Source: an uncultured Ruminococcus sp.
Lineage (GTDB): Bacteria; Bacillota; Clostridia; Lachnospirales; Lachnospiraceae
Assembly (NCBI GenBank): GCA_900553885.1
Contig: USFD01000118.1
Span: 1 to 8,045 of the forward strand
Direction: 5' to 3'
DNA: 8,045 nt
Position 1 is the stretch's first letter. Every line of letters starts with the position of its first letter. Under the pieces are notes generated by a model. The model was not told where the DNA came from. It ran no database searches and was given only the letters and a program-made list of their open reading frames with translations. This document shows, piece after piece, positions 1 to 5,480 of this stretch. Position numbers and translations under genes: made by a program.

Positions 1-27
1 GATTCTCAGGTTCCTATTTTTCTAAAC

Positions 28-275
28 TCATTCCAGAGTCATCAGAATTCCCTGTTCCCTTCTTCTGAAAGGCGCATCCTCAAACTCTCCGGACATCCGT
101 CTTTTTCTGTCCCTCAGTCCGGAAATTCCCTTCGCAATTCCTCATAAGACAAAGGCAAAGGGGCACTTTAACGTCGAAGAAGTCAAGCAATCCCGGCATG
201 CAGTACCGCTGCGTCTGCGGTCCGAACGCAAGTGTGTCCTCCTGCACCATACCAGTCTCGCCCGGCGTCCCTTCT
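28..275 (-). other. Gene-poor left end with GC-rich block of unknown nature
   Basis: No gene here can be supported with confidence. Bases about 150-275 are clearly GC-richer than the AT-rich DNA on either side. On the minus strand two overlapping open frames compete. One starts at ATG 250 and runs 56 codons to a TGA at 80-82 (begins MVQEDTLAFG), without a ribosome binding site at a proper distance. The other starts at TTG 231, six bases after a perfect AGGAGG (238-243), and runs 29 codons to a TGA at 142-144; past that stop the same frame is open to a TGA at 28-30. A dyad pairs 88-94 (TCCGGAC) with 117-123 (GTCCGGA). Good structure with conflicting frames could mean a structured RNA, a decayed gene, or chance. 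I do not recognise either peptide. Confidence 0.3.
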
Positions 276-301
276 CAATTACACAAATTCAATTCGAATT
301 T

Positions 302-1057
302 CTATTGATAATCGATTACATCAATCCATTTCATGAGAAACTCTTTATGAAGCTCATTGTTTTTTGACAGCTGCGCCGCAGCCACAATAGGCAGCCACTG
401 CTGTACGTACTGTTTTGCCGTATCGCTCTTCCTGCAGAACAGCTTCAGATACAGATCCGCAGTCTCCTGATCTTTCAGTGCAAACAGAAGATACGTCATA
501 GCCGCATCCGCGCTTGCATTGCCCTGTGTGGCATGGGCCCAGTCTACAACCGTCATCTTCCCGTTCTTTCCGACGATAACATTGCTGGGATTAAAATCGC
601 CGTGGCATACTTTATTGTGCTTCGGCATACTCTCCAGACGGGTCAGAAGCTCATAGCGCATTGTAGCATCCAGTTCTTTCAGACCGTTAATCTGACGGGT
701 CAGTTTATCCTTCATTCCTTTCAGAAGGGGAGAGGTTCTGCTGTGTACTTCAAGCTGAAGATCCACGAAGTCCTCCATATATTTCTCCATATTCTTTTTA
801 TCGGAATTCATCATCTCCTCCAGGGTTTTTCCATCCTTATATTCAATCGAAATTGCCCATTTCCCGTCAATCTGTACAACTTCCTTTACTTTTGGTATAT
901 CCAGTCCCGTCTCTTCAATGCGTGCTGTAATCAGAGCTTCATTAAAGACATCGGACTTCGGATGGGTTGCATCAAACACTTTGACAATACTGTCATCACA
1001 TCTGTACACCGTCTTGTAGGGACGTCTTACAATTACGTTTTTCTCTTCCAGTTTCAT
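302..1057 (-). CDS. APH/choline-kinase-fold phosphotransferase, substrate unknown
   Basis: A 251-residue cytosolic protein of the aminoglycoside phosphotransferase/choline kinase fold, resembling the small putative phosphotransferases of TIGR02172 type. Visible motifs: a likely ATP-site lysine K26 (SIVKVFD), E40 in the following helix, the hinge segment SIEYKDGKTL (70-79), the Brenner motif HGDFNPSN (152-159) with catalytic D154 and N159, and the metal-binding VDW with D172. The usual GDPxxD after it reads GNASAD (179-184), so the second aspartate is kept. The start at 1057 is chosen because AGGAGGG (1066-1072) lies 8 bases upstream. An in-frame ATG 26 codons further up at 1133-1135 is rejected because it sits inside the TATAAT box. 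The gene stands alone between its own promoter and an apparently gene-free stretch. The fold does not predict drug resistance; the substrate could be a sugar, amino alcohol or other small molecule. No clear terminator follows. Confidence 0.85.
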   Translation of the reverse strand: MKLEEKNVIVRRPYKTVYRCDDSIVKVFDATHPKSDVFNEALITARIEETGLDIPKVKEVVQIDGKWAISIEYKDGKTLEEMMNSDKKNMEKYMEDFVDLQLEVHSRTSPLLKGMKDKLTRQINGLKELDATMRYELLTRLESMPKHNKVCHGDFNPSNVIVGKNGKMTVVDWAHATQGNASADAAMTYLLFALKDQETADLYLKLFCRKSDTAKQYVQQWLPIVAAAQLSKNNELHKEFLMKWIDVIDYQ

Positions 1058-1133
1058 AAATAAAGCCCTCCTTTTCTTTCTAACCTGCTGCCGGCCTCCC
1101 CCACGGAAGCCTGTTTCGTTTTCAGATAGGCAC

Positions 1134-1162
1134 ATTATACAATACAGAAACAGGGAATGTAA
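1134..1162 (-). promoter_or_regulatory. Promoter of the phosphotransferase gene
   Basis: The minus strand carries a perfect TATAAT (1134-1139), predicting transcription from about 1127 and a leader of about 70 bases. At 17-base spacing the -35 position (1157-1162) reads TTACAT, a poor match to TTGACA. That weak element is flanked by an inverted repeat, CAGGG/CCCTG (1151-1155 and 1163-1167). The combination suggests a regulated promoter, which is inference only. Confidence 0.6.
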
Positions 1163-1167
1163 CCCTG
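1151..1167. repeat. 17-bp dyad over the -35 region of the phosphotransferase promoter
   Basis: CAGGG at 1151-1155 and CCCTG at 1163-1167 form a 5-bp inverted repeat with a 7-base centre. It encloses the position where the -35 element should be. An operator for an unidentified regulator is possible; five base pairs per arm is too short to rule out chance. Confidence 0.35.
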
Positions 1168-1285
1168 CGGAAATATTTTTGTATATCTTTTAACTATCTT
1201 TATTCAGTATAAAATATTGTTAATAATTTATCACTTATACAGTCCGGCAGGTTCCAGCTGTTTTATCATTCTTTATAAGCAGCAG

Positions 1286-1338
1286 AAAACTGCCGGAACG
1301 GTAATGCACAGAATGCAGTTTACCGTTCCGGCAGTTTT
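1286..1338 (-). terminator. Intrinsic terminator of adhE (possibly bidirectional)
   Basis: A perfect 19-bp inverted repeat pairs AAAACTGCCGGAACGGTAA (1286-1304) with 1320-1338. The 15-base centre can pair further through TGCA/TGCA (1305-1308 and 1314-1317) across a small bulge. On the minus strand the stem ends in TTTT about 60 bases after the adhE stop. The mirrored A/T ends would also let it stop transcription entering from the plus strand. It separates adhE from the phosphotransferase gene. The rest of the 341-base gap (1058-1398) holds the phosphotransferase promoter and leader and AT-rich DNA without a gene. Confidence 0.85.
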
Positions 1339-1398
1339 AAATTTTGTCTTCCGGTGCTCCAAGCTGCGGCTGTCGGGAGGAACAGCTTCGTTTTTCTC

Positions 1399-4017
1399 TT
1401 ATTTGCCGTAGTAGCACTTCAGATAGATTTCTTTGATTTCCCTGATCAGAGGATATCTGGGGTTTGCAGCTGTACACTGATCGTTAAATGCCTGCTCGCT
1501 CATTTCATCCAGAGTCTCAAGGAAATATTTTTCATCAATACCGTAATCCTTAATTGTCTTTTTGATACCGATTTTCTCTTTCAGATCTTCCAGTTTTGCT
1601 ATGAAATTCTCAAATACTTCTTCATCTGTACCGCCTGCGCAGCCGGCATATCTTCCCAGTTCTGCGTACCTTGCCAGAGCGTGGGGATACTGATACTGAG
1701 AGAATGTTCCCATCTTCGTCGGAACTTCCGCGGCGTTGTATCTCATAACTTCTGTAAGAATTACCGCATTTGCCACACCGTGGGGCAGATGATGAAAGGC
1801 GCCCAGCTTGTGGGCCATGGAGTGGTTTACTCCAAGGAATGCATTTGCAAATGCCATCCCCGCCATGCAGGAAGCATTGTGCATTGCCTCCCGGGCCTTG
1901 GGATCATTTGCTCCGTTTTCGTATGCGGAAGGCAGGTTCTCAAATACCAGTTTCACCGCTTTCATAGCCAGACCGTCTGTAAAATCTGTCGCCATAATGG
2001 ATACATATGCCTCAATTGCGTGCGTCATTACGTCGATACCGGATGCGCTTGTCAGGCTCTTCGGCGCAGTCATTGCATTATCTACGTCAACGATTGCCAT
2101 GTCCGGAAGCAGTTCATAATCTGCAATGGGCCATTTTACGCCTGTCTCAGCGTCTGTAATAATGGCGAAGGGCGTAACTTCGGAGCCTGTGCCGGAAGAA
2201 GTGGGAATTGCTACAAAGTATGCCTTTTCCCCCATCTTCGGGAAGGTGTACACTCTCTTGCGGATATCCATGAAATCCATGGCCATATCTTCGAAGTCTG
2301 CCTCCGGATGTTCGTACATCAGCCACATGATCTTTGCCGCATCCATTGCGGAACCGCCGCCCAGAGCGATAATTGTATCCGGTTCAAAGGATGTCATCTG
2401 TTTTACGCCCTCCCGTGCGCATTGCAGCGTGGGATCCGGCGCCACGTCGTAGAAGCAGGTGTGCTGAATTCCCATCTCGTCCAGTTTCTTCTCAATGGGC
2501 TCTGCATATCCGTTCTTGTAAAGGAATGTATCCGTTACGATAAAGGCTCTCTTCTTGTGCATTACATTTCCAAGCTCAGCAAGCGCAACCGGTGTGCAGC
2601 CTTTCTTAAAATATACCTTTTCCGGTGTTCTGAACCACAGCATATTCTCTCTCCTCTCGGCAACCGTCTTGATATTCAGAAGATGTTTTACTCCTACGTT
2701 TTCTGATACAGAATTTCCGCCCCATGAACCACAGCCGAGAGTAAGTGAGGGCGCAAGTCTGAAGTTGTAAAGATCGCCGATACCGCCATGGGAGGAAGGC
2801 GTATTAATCAGGATACGGCACGTCTTCATAGCCGCCGCATGCTTTGCGATCTTCTCCTTCTCGGCAGGATTGATGAAGAGGGAAGAGGTATGTCCGTATC
2901 CTCCGTCAGCGACAAGCTGTTCTGCCTTGGCAATTGCCTCGTCAAAGGTCTCTGCTCTGTACATGGCGAGTACAGGAGACAGTTTTTCGTGGGCAAATTC
3001 CTCTGAAATATCTACAGACTCTACTTCGCCGATCAGGATCTTGGTGTTCTCCGGGACATCAATTCCTGCCAGTTTCGCAATCTCGTACGCGGATTTGCCC
3101 GGAATTTTGCTGTTAAGAGCTCCGTTGATAATAATTGTTTTACGGACCTTATCCAGCTCCTCTCCCGGTTTGAGGAAGTAACACCCGCGGTAAGCAAACT
3201 CCTTTTTCACTTCGTCGTACACACTGTCCAGGACCGTCACGGACTGCTCGGATGCACAGATCATTCCATTATCAAATGTTTTGGAATGAATAATGGAGTT
3301 TACTGCCATTCTGATATCTGCTGTATCATCAATAATAACCGGGGTATTTCCCGCTCCTACACCCAGAGCCGGTTTTCCGGAAGAGTAGGCTGCTTTCACC
3401 ATTCCCGGACCTCCGGTAGCAAGAATGATGTCCGACTCTCTCATCACTGTATTTGTCAGCTCCAGAGACGGAGCATCGATCCAGCCGATGATTCCTTCCG
3501 GCGCGCCTGCCTTTACCGCCGCATCAAGCACAACTTTTGCAGCGGCAATGGTGCAGGCTTTTGCGCTGGGATGCGGACTGATAATAATGGCATTTCTTGT
3601 TTTCAGACAGATCAGCGTCTTGAAAATCGCAGTGGAAGTCGGGTTTGTCGTCGGAATAACCGCCGCCACAAGTCCGATGGGCTCCGCGATCTTCCTGATT
3701 CCAAAGGCCGTATCCTCTTCAATTACACCGCATGTTTTTGTATCCTTGTAAGCATTGTATATATATTCTGCAGCGTAATGATTTTTGATTACCTTGTCTT
3801 CCATTACGCCTCTCTTTGTCTCTTCCACAGCCATTTTAGCGAGGGGAATCCTCTGCTTGTTGGCCGCCATAGCAGCCTCAAAGAAGATCTTATCCACCTG
3901 CTCCTGTGTAAATGTCGCAAAAATCTTCTGCGCTTCACGCATTGCTTCCATCTTTGCCTCCAGCGCCTCAACACTGTCAACAATCTCCGGCACTACTGCC
4001 TTTTCTTTGTCTGCCAT
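1399..4017 (-). CDS. adhE: Bifunctional acetaldehyde-CoA/alcohol dehydrogenase AdhE
   Basis: An 872-residue enzyme that reduces acetyl-CoA to acetaldehyde and then to ethanol, using two NADH and thereby regenerating NAD+ in fermentation. The N-terminal aldehyde dehydrogenase domain (about 1-440) has the nucleotide-site segment GVGAGNTPV (219-227) and the catalytic cysteine C254 in GMICASEQS. A linker of about 20 residues leads to the C-terminal iron-dependent alcohol dehydrogenase domain (about 460-870). That domain has GGGSAMDAAK (553-562) for NAD and the expected iron ligands D662, H666, H732 and H746, with H736 of the MAHK motif also kept. Length and order match family AdhE, whose members assemble into spirosome filaments. 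The start at 4017 has AGGAGG (4028-4033) ten bases upstream. The gene is flanked by its own promoter and terminator, so it is monocistronic. Rex-like sites at the promoter suggest induction when NADH is high. Confidence 0.98.
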   Translation of the reverse strand: MADKEKAVVPEIVDSVEALEAKMEAMREAQKIFATFTQEQVDKIFFEAAMAANKQRIPLAKMAVEETKRGVMEDKVIKNHYAAEYIYNAYKDTKTCGVIEEDTAFGIRKIAEPIGLVAAVIPTTNPTSTAIFKTLICLKTRNAIIISPHPSAKACTIAAAKVVLDAAVKAGAPEGIIGWIDAPSLELTNTVMRESDIILATGGPGMVKAAYSSGKPALGVGAGNTPVIIDDTADIRMAVNSIIHSKTFDNGMICASEQSVTVLDSVYDEVKKEFAYRGCYFLKPGEELDKVRKTIIINGALNSKIPGKSAYEIAKLAGIDVPENTKILIGEVESVDISEEFAHEKLSPVLAMYRAETFDEAIAKAEQLVADGGYGHTSSLFINPAEKEKIAKHAAAMKTCRILINTPSSHGGIGDLYNFRLAPSLTLGCGSWGGNSVSENVGVKHLLNIKTVAERRENMLWFRTPEKVYFKKGCTPVALAELGNVMHKKRAFIVTDTFLYKNGYAEPIEKKLDEMGIQHTCFYDVAPDPTLQCAREGVKQMTSFEPDTIIALGGGSAMDAAKIMWLMYEHPEADFEDMAMDFMDIRKRVYTFPKMGEKAYFVAIPTSSGTGSEVTPFAIITDAETGVKWPIADYELLPDMAIVDVDNAMTAPKSLTSASGIDVMTHAIEAYVSIMATDFTDGLAMKAVKLVFENLPSAYENGANDPKAREAMHNASCMAGMAFANAFLGVNHSMAHKLGAFHHLPHGVANAVILTEVMRYNAAEVPTKMGTFSQYQYPHALARYAELGRYAGCAGGTDEEVFENFIAKLEDLKEKIGIKKTIKDYGIDEKYFLETLDEMSEQAFNDQCTAANPRYPLIREIKEIYLKCYYGK

Positions 4018-4068
4018 TCTGATAATTCCTCCTGTAATTGAATGAATCTGTTTTGAATCACTGGAATA

Positions 4069-4098
4069 AGTATAGTCTGTTTGTTAAATATTTGTCAA
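4069..4098 (-). promoter_or_regulatory. adhE promoter (sigma-A type)
   Basis: The minus strand shows a perfect -35 TTGACA (4093-4098), an 18-base spacer and a -10 TATACT (4069-4074, five of six consensus bases). Transcription would start near 4062, giving a leader of about 45 bases before the adhE ATG. The -35 lies within a Rex-like palindrome. Confidence 0.85.
4081..4098. promoter_or_regulatory. Rex-like operator 1, overlapping the adhE -35 and spacer
   Basis: TTGTTAAATATTTGTCAA matches the Firmicute Rex palindrome TTGTTAA-N4-TTAACAA at 12 of 14 defined positions. It covers the -35 hexamer and part of the spacer, where a bound repressor would block RNA polymerase. Rex is known to repress adhE-type genes in clostridia when NADH/NAD+ is low. 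Confidence 0.6.
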
Positions 4099-4105
4099 CC
4101 TACAT

Positions 4106-4123
4106 TTGTTAATATTTTAACGT
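4106..4123. promoter_or_regulatory. Rex-like operator 2 upstream of the adhE promoter
   Basis: TTGTTAATATTTTAACGT also matches the Rex palindrome at 12 of 14 positions, with one perfect TTGTTAA half. Its centre is 25 bp from that of operator 1. A weaker, partly overlapping candidate lies at 4120-4137 (ACGTTA-N6-TAACAT, 9 of 12). Confidence 0.5.
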
Positions 4124-4220
4124 TATTTTTTTAACATTATTTGTGCATTTATAACAAAGTTACTATTCTTCTTTCCATTTTCAGGGAATTACAGAAACAA
4201 AATGAAAAGTCTGTAAAATA

Positions 4221-4541
4221 TCAGTGCCCGGATGTGGCTTTCAGTCCTACAATTCCGATCAGAAGCAGCGACACGAAGAAGATTCTCACTGCCGTTACCG
4301 GCTCTTTAAAGAGAACAATTCCAACAATCACTGCCCCCAGAGCCCCGATGCCGGTCCATACCGCATAGGCAGTTCCCAGCGGCAGCGTCTTAGTCGCCTG
4401 CGACAGAAGCAGGAAACTGAATATCATTCCTACAATTGTAAGTATAGTAAATTTTATCTCCGTAAACCCGTTTGAATACTTCATGCATGTAGACCAGAAT
4501 ACCTCAAGTCCGCCTGCAATTACCAAAAAAAGCCATTCCAT
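4221..4541 (-). CDS. gdx: SMR-family guanidinium exporter (Gdx/SugE)
   Basis: A 106-residue, four-helix inner-membrane antiporter of the small multidrug resistance family, working as a dual-topology dimer. Residues match the guanidinium-exporter subtype in identity and numbering: proton/substrate glutamate E13 in the segment GGLEVFW, W16, S42, Y59 and W62 (GTAYAVWTGIG, 56-66). Drug exporters of the EmrE type lack the W16 arrangement. Helices lie at about 3-20, 31-49, 57-77 and 86-102. The start at 4541 is set by the homologous N terminus (MEWLFLVIAGG) and by GAGAGG (4552-4557) about ten bases upstream. An in-frame ATG 23 codons higher, at 4608-4610, falls in a leader hairpin and lacks a ribosome binding site. 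The gene follows the ribosomal operon terminator and precedes adhE. No promoter of its own and no canonical terminator are visible. Such genes are often under guanidine riboswitches; see the leader entry. Confidence 0.9.
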   Translation of the reverse strand: MEWLFLVIAGGLEVFWSTCMKYSNGFTEIKFTILTIVGMIFSFLLLSQATKTLPLGTAYAVWTGIGALGAVIVGIVLFKEPVTAVRIFFVSLLLIGIVGLKATSGH

Positions 4542-4568
4542 AATATTGGTTCCTCTCTTTCTTTTAAC

Positions 4569-4615
4569 TGTGCCACATGTACCGGCCAGACCGGATGTAC
4601 GACGGCACATTCCGG
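4569..4615 (-). promoter_or_regulatory. Structured leader of gdx, riboswitch-like but unassigned
   Basis: On the minus strand TGTGCC (4604-4609) pairs with GGCACA (4569-4574). Between them, ACAT/ATGT and CCGG (4591-4594)/CCGG (4582-4585) can stack into a 14-bp hairpin with two bulges and a 5-base loop. A further CCGG (4612-4615) just outside the stem could pair instead with either inner CCGG, giving an H-type pseudoknot. That topology resembles guanidine-III, but the conserved bases of that class, as I remember them, are absent. The structure ends 27 bases before the gdx ATG and is followed by no T-run, so it is not a terminator. Confidence 0.4.
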
Positions 4616-4626
4616 TTCTGTCTGCT

Positions 4627-4689
4627 AAAAAAAATAAAGCGCCAAATCTGTATCTCCTATGGCCTGCCGATACAGATTTAACGCTTTAT
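4627..4689 (-). terminator. Terminator of the alpha ribosomal operon, after rplQ
   Basis: A strong hairpin pairs ATAAAGCG (4634-4641) with 4682-4689 and AAATCTGTATC (4644-4654) with 4669-4679, with one 2x2 mismatch between the two helices. On the minus strand it ends in a run of eight T (4627-4634). It starts 43 bases after the rplQ stop. A smaller palindrome (4690-4707, ATTTACC/GGTAAAT) lies just before it. Confidence 0.93.
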
Positions 4690-4731
4690 ATTTACCCGGC
4701 GGTAAATGAACTGTTATTTCTATTCAATTGA

Positions 4732-5268
4732 TTATACAAGCTCAATCAGAACTTCCATAGCAGCGTCGCCTTTACGCTGACCGATCTTGATGATTCTTGT
4801 GTAACCACCGTTGCGGTCTGCATACTTCGGTGCGATCTCTGTAAAGAGTTTTTCTACCATGTTTACGTTCTTTGTGTTTGCTTTCTTTCCAGCTGCTTTC
4901 ACCGGAACTTCCTTAACCGGGCAGAGAACTTTCAGCATCTCACGTCTTGCGTGAAGTCTGCTCGGCTGATCTTTTTTGATCTTTTTCTCAACTTCGTCGT
5001 AAACTGTAACTTTCTTTCCGTCTACAACTTCTTTTACTCTCTTGCCGTCTTTGTCCTTACGCGGAACCTTTGCAGTAACAGTTACTTCATCGTAGTTGTC
5101 TTTCTCTTTTACAGCCAGTGCAATCAGACCCTCAGCAACTTTGCGGATCTCTTTTGCCTTTGCCTCTGTTGTAACGATTTTTCCGTTGTTCAGAAGCGCT
5201 GTTACCTGATTTCTGATCAGAGCTTTTCTCTGACCGGAAGTTCTACCGAGTTTTCTATACTTTGCCAT
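4732..5268 (-). CDS. rplQ: 50S ribosomal protein L17, extended form
   Basis: L17, a large-subunit protein near the peptide exit tunnel, 178 residues instead of the usual 112-127. The conserved core is intact: KLGRTSGQRKAL (6-17), TTEAKAKEIRKV (33-44), LHARRE (105-110), LFTEIAPKYADRNGGYTRI (141-159) and the C-terminal IELV. The extra length lies in two places: a Lys/Glu/Val-rich segment at about 54-103, and a shorter one at about 116-133 (KAAGKKANTK). Both keep the frame and a ribosomal-protein-like basic composition, so they look like lineage-specific insertions rather than an error. The start at 5268 has GGAGGAA (5276-5282) at good spacing. It is the last gene of the alpha operon, separated from rpoA by an unusual 197-base spacer and followed directly by the operon terminator. 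Confidence 0.97.
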   Translation of the reverse strand: MAKYRKLGRTSGQRKALIRNQVTALLNNGKIVTTEAKAKEIRKVAEGLIALAVKEKDNYDEVTVTAKVPRKDKDGKRVKEVVDGKKVTVYDEVEKKIKKDQPSRLHARREMLKVLCPVKEVPVKAAGKKANTKNVNMVEKLFTEIAPKYADRNGGYTRIIKIGQRKGDAAMEVLIELV

Positions 5269-5305
5269 TTTAAATTTCCTCCATTATTTACATCTGGTTA
5301 TGCAT

Positions 5306-5352
5306 CTTCGGGCTTACTAATCAAATGCTCCCGCCGCACTCTTCGGACTTAC
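5306..5352 (-). repeat. Short direct repeat GTAAGYCCGAAG in the rpoA-rplQ spacer
   Basis: On the minus strand GTAAGTCCGAAG (5341-5352) recurs as GTAAGCCCGAAG (5306-5317), 11 of 12 identical. The first copy sits at the 5' side of the loop of the hairpin at 5329-5360; the second lies just after that hairpin and before the rplQ ribosome binding site. Confidence 0.6.
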
Positions 5353-5360
5353 CGGCGGGA
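5329..5360 (-). other. GC-rich hairpin in the rplQ leader
   Basis: TCCCGCCG pairs perfectly with CGGCGGGA (5353-5360 with 5329-5336 on the minus strand) around a 16-base loop. No T-run follows, so it is unlikely to stop transcription. A role in mRNA processing, stability or translational control of rplQ is possible but not shown. Confidence 0.55.
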
Positions 5361-5450
5361 CATGACATTTCCCATACAGGACTCCTCGTTATCACTCGTC
5401 GCCCTGGAATAGATTGTACCTTCTTGACCCTTCGGTTCAAGAAGCAGCAT
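5349..5450 (-). CDS. Possible small ORF between rpoA and rplQ
   Basis: A 33-codon open frame (begins MLLLEPKGQEG, ends MSRR-stop) starts 15 bases after the rpoA stop. GAGGAG (5456-5461) lies five bases before its ATG, and this ribosome binding site is part of repeat copy 1. The frame runs through repeat copy 2, whose own GAGGAG precedes an internal in-frame ATG (eight codons). It ends inside the GC-rich hairpin. It also spans the hairpin at 5420-5444. It has no recognised domain, membrane segment or homologue that I can name. It may be a leader peptide, a remnant produced by duplication of the rpoA end, or an accident of a structured untranslated region. Confidence 0.25.
   Translation of the reverse strand: MLLLEPKGQEGTIYSRATSDNEESCMGNVMSRR
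5377..5406 (-). repeat. Repeat copy 2 of the rpoA 3' end
   Basis: A 30-base direct repeat of 5451-5480, identical at 28 of 30 positions. Read in the rpoA frame it again spells Gln-Gly-Asp-Glu followed by stops (TGA TAA). It retains the downstream GAGGAGTCCTG. The offset between copies is 74 bases. The simplest origin is duplication of the end of rpoA into the spacer. Confidence 0.9.
5420..5444 (-). other. Hairpin between the two rpoA-end repeats
   Basis: CTTCTTGA pairs perfectly with TCAAGAAG (5437-5444 with 5420-5427). Inside, after one mismatch, CC/GG closes a GAA loop. It is followed by GTACAATC rather than a T-run, so it is not an obvious terminator. It lies exactly between the repeat copies, about 20 bases after the rpoA stop. 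Confidence 0.55.
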
Positions 5451-5480
5451 CAGGACTCCTCGTTGTTACTCGTCGCCCTG
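5451..5480 (-). repeat. Repeat copy 1, covering the rpoA stop codon
   Basis: This copy holds the last rpoA codons (Gln-Gly-Asp-Glu), its TAA stop at 5466-5468, and 15 bases beyond, including GAGGAG. The second copy is at 5377-5406. Confidence 0.9.

Noticed and set aside
284..300. AAATTC/GAATTT dyad (284-300) after the phosphotransferase stop as a terminator.
   Set aside because: Six A/T-rich pairs with no T-run; too weak to support the call.
302..1057. Calling the phosphotransferase an aminoglycoside resistance gene.
   Set aside because: The kinase fold and HGDFNPSN motif are shared by many small-molecule kinases. It does not resemble a specific resistance enzyme and is not in a mobile context.
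1058..1135. Upstream in-frame start adding 26 residues to the phosphotransferase.
   Set aside because: Its ATG is part of the TATAAT box, so it would lie upstream of the predicted transcript, and it lacks a ribosome binding site. The ATG at 1057 has AGGAGGG.
1217..1234. Rex-like palindrome TTGTTAA-N4-TTATCAC upstream of the phosphotransferase gene.
   Set aside because: It matches 12 of 14 positions but lies roughly 80 bases upstream of the -10, in very AT-rich DNA where such matches arise by chance. It also warns that the score alone is not decisive for the adhE sites.
1354..2706. A 450-codon open frame on the plus strand, and others at 3286-4041 and 2126-2452.
   Set aside because: They lie wholly opposite adhE, which has full-length homology and intact catalytic motifs. 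Their translations are Cys/His-rich low-quality sequence without domains, typical of antisense shadows.
4189..4216. Inverted repeat TTACAGA/TCTGTAA just after gdx as its terminator.
   Set aside because: The stem is short and AT-rich with a 14-base loop, and no T-run follows.
4542..4610. Upstream in-frame start adding 23 residues to Gdx.
   Set aside because: The extra residues are polar and precede the normal SMR N terminus, the ATG is within a hairpin, and no ribosome binding site is present.
4731..4736. Perfect TATAAT on the minus strand across the rplQ stop codon as a promoter for gdx.
   Set aside because: No acceptable -35 element lies at 16-18 bases, and transcripts from it would meet the strong terminator at once.
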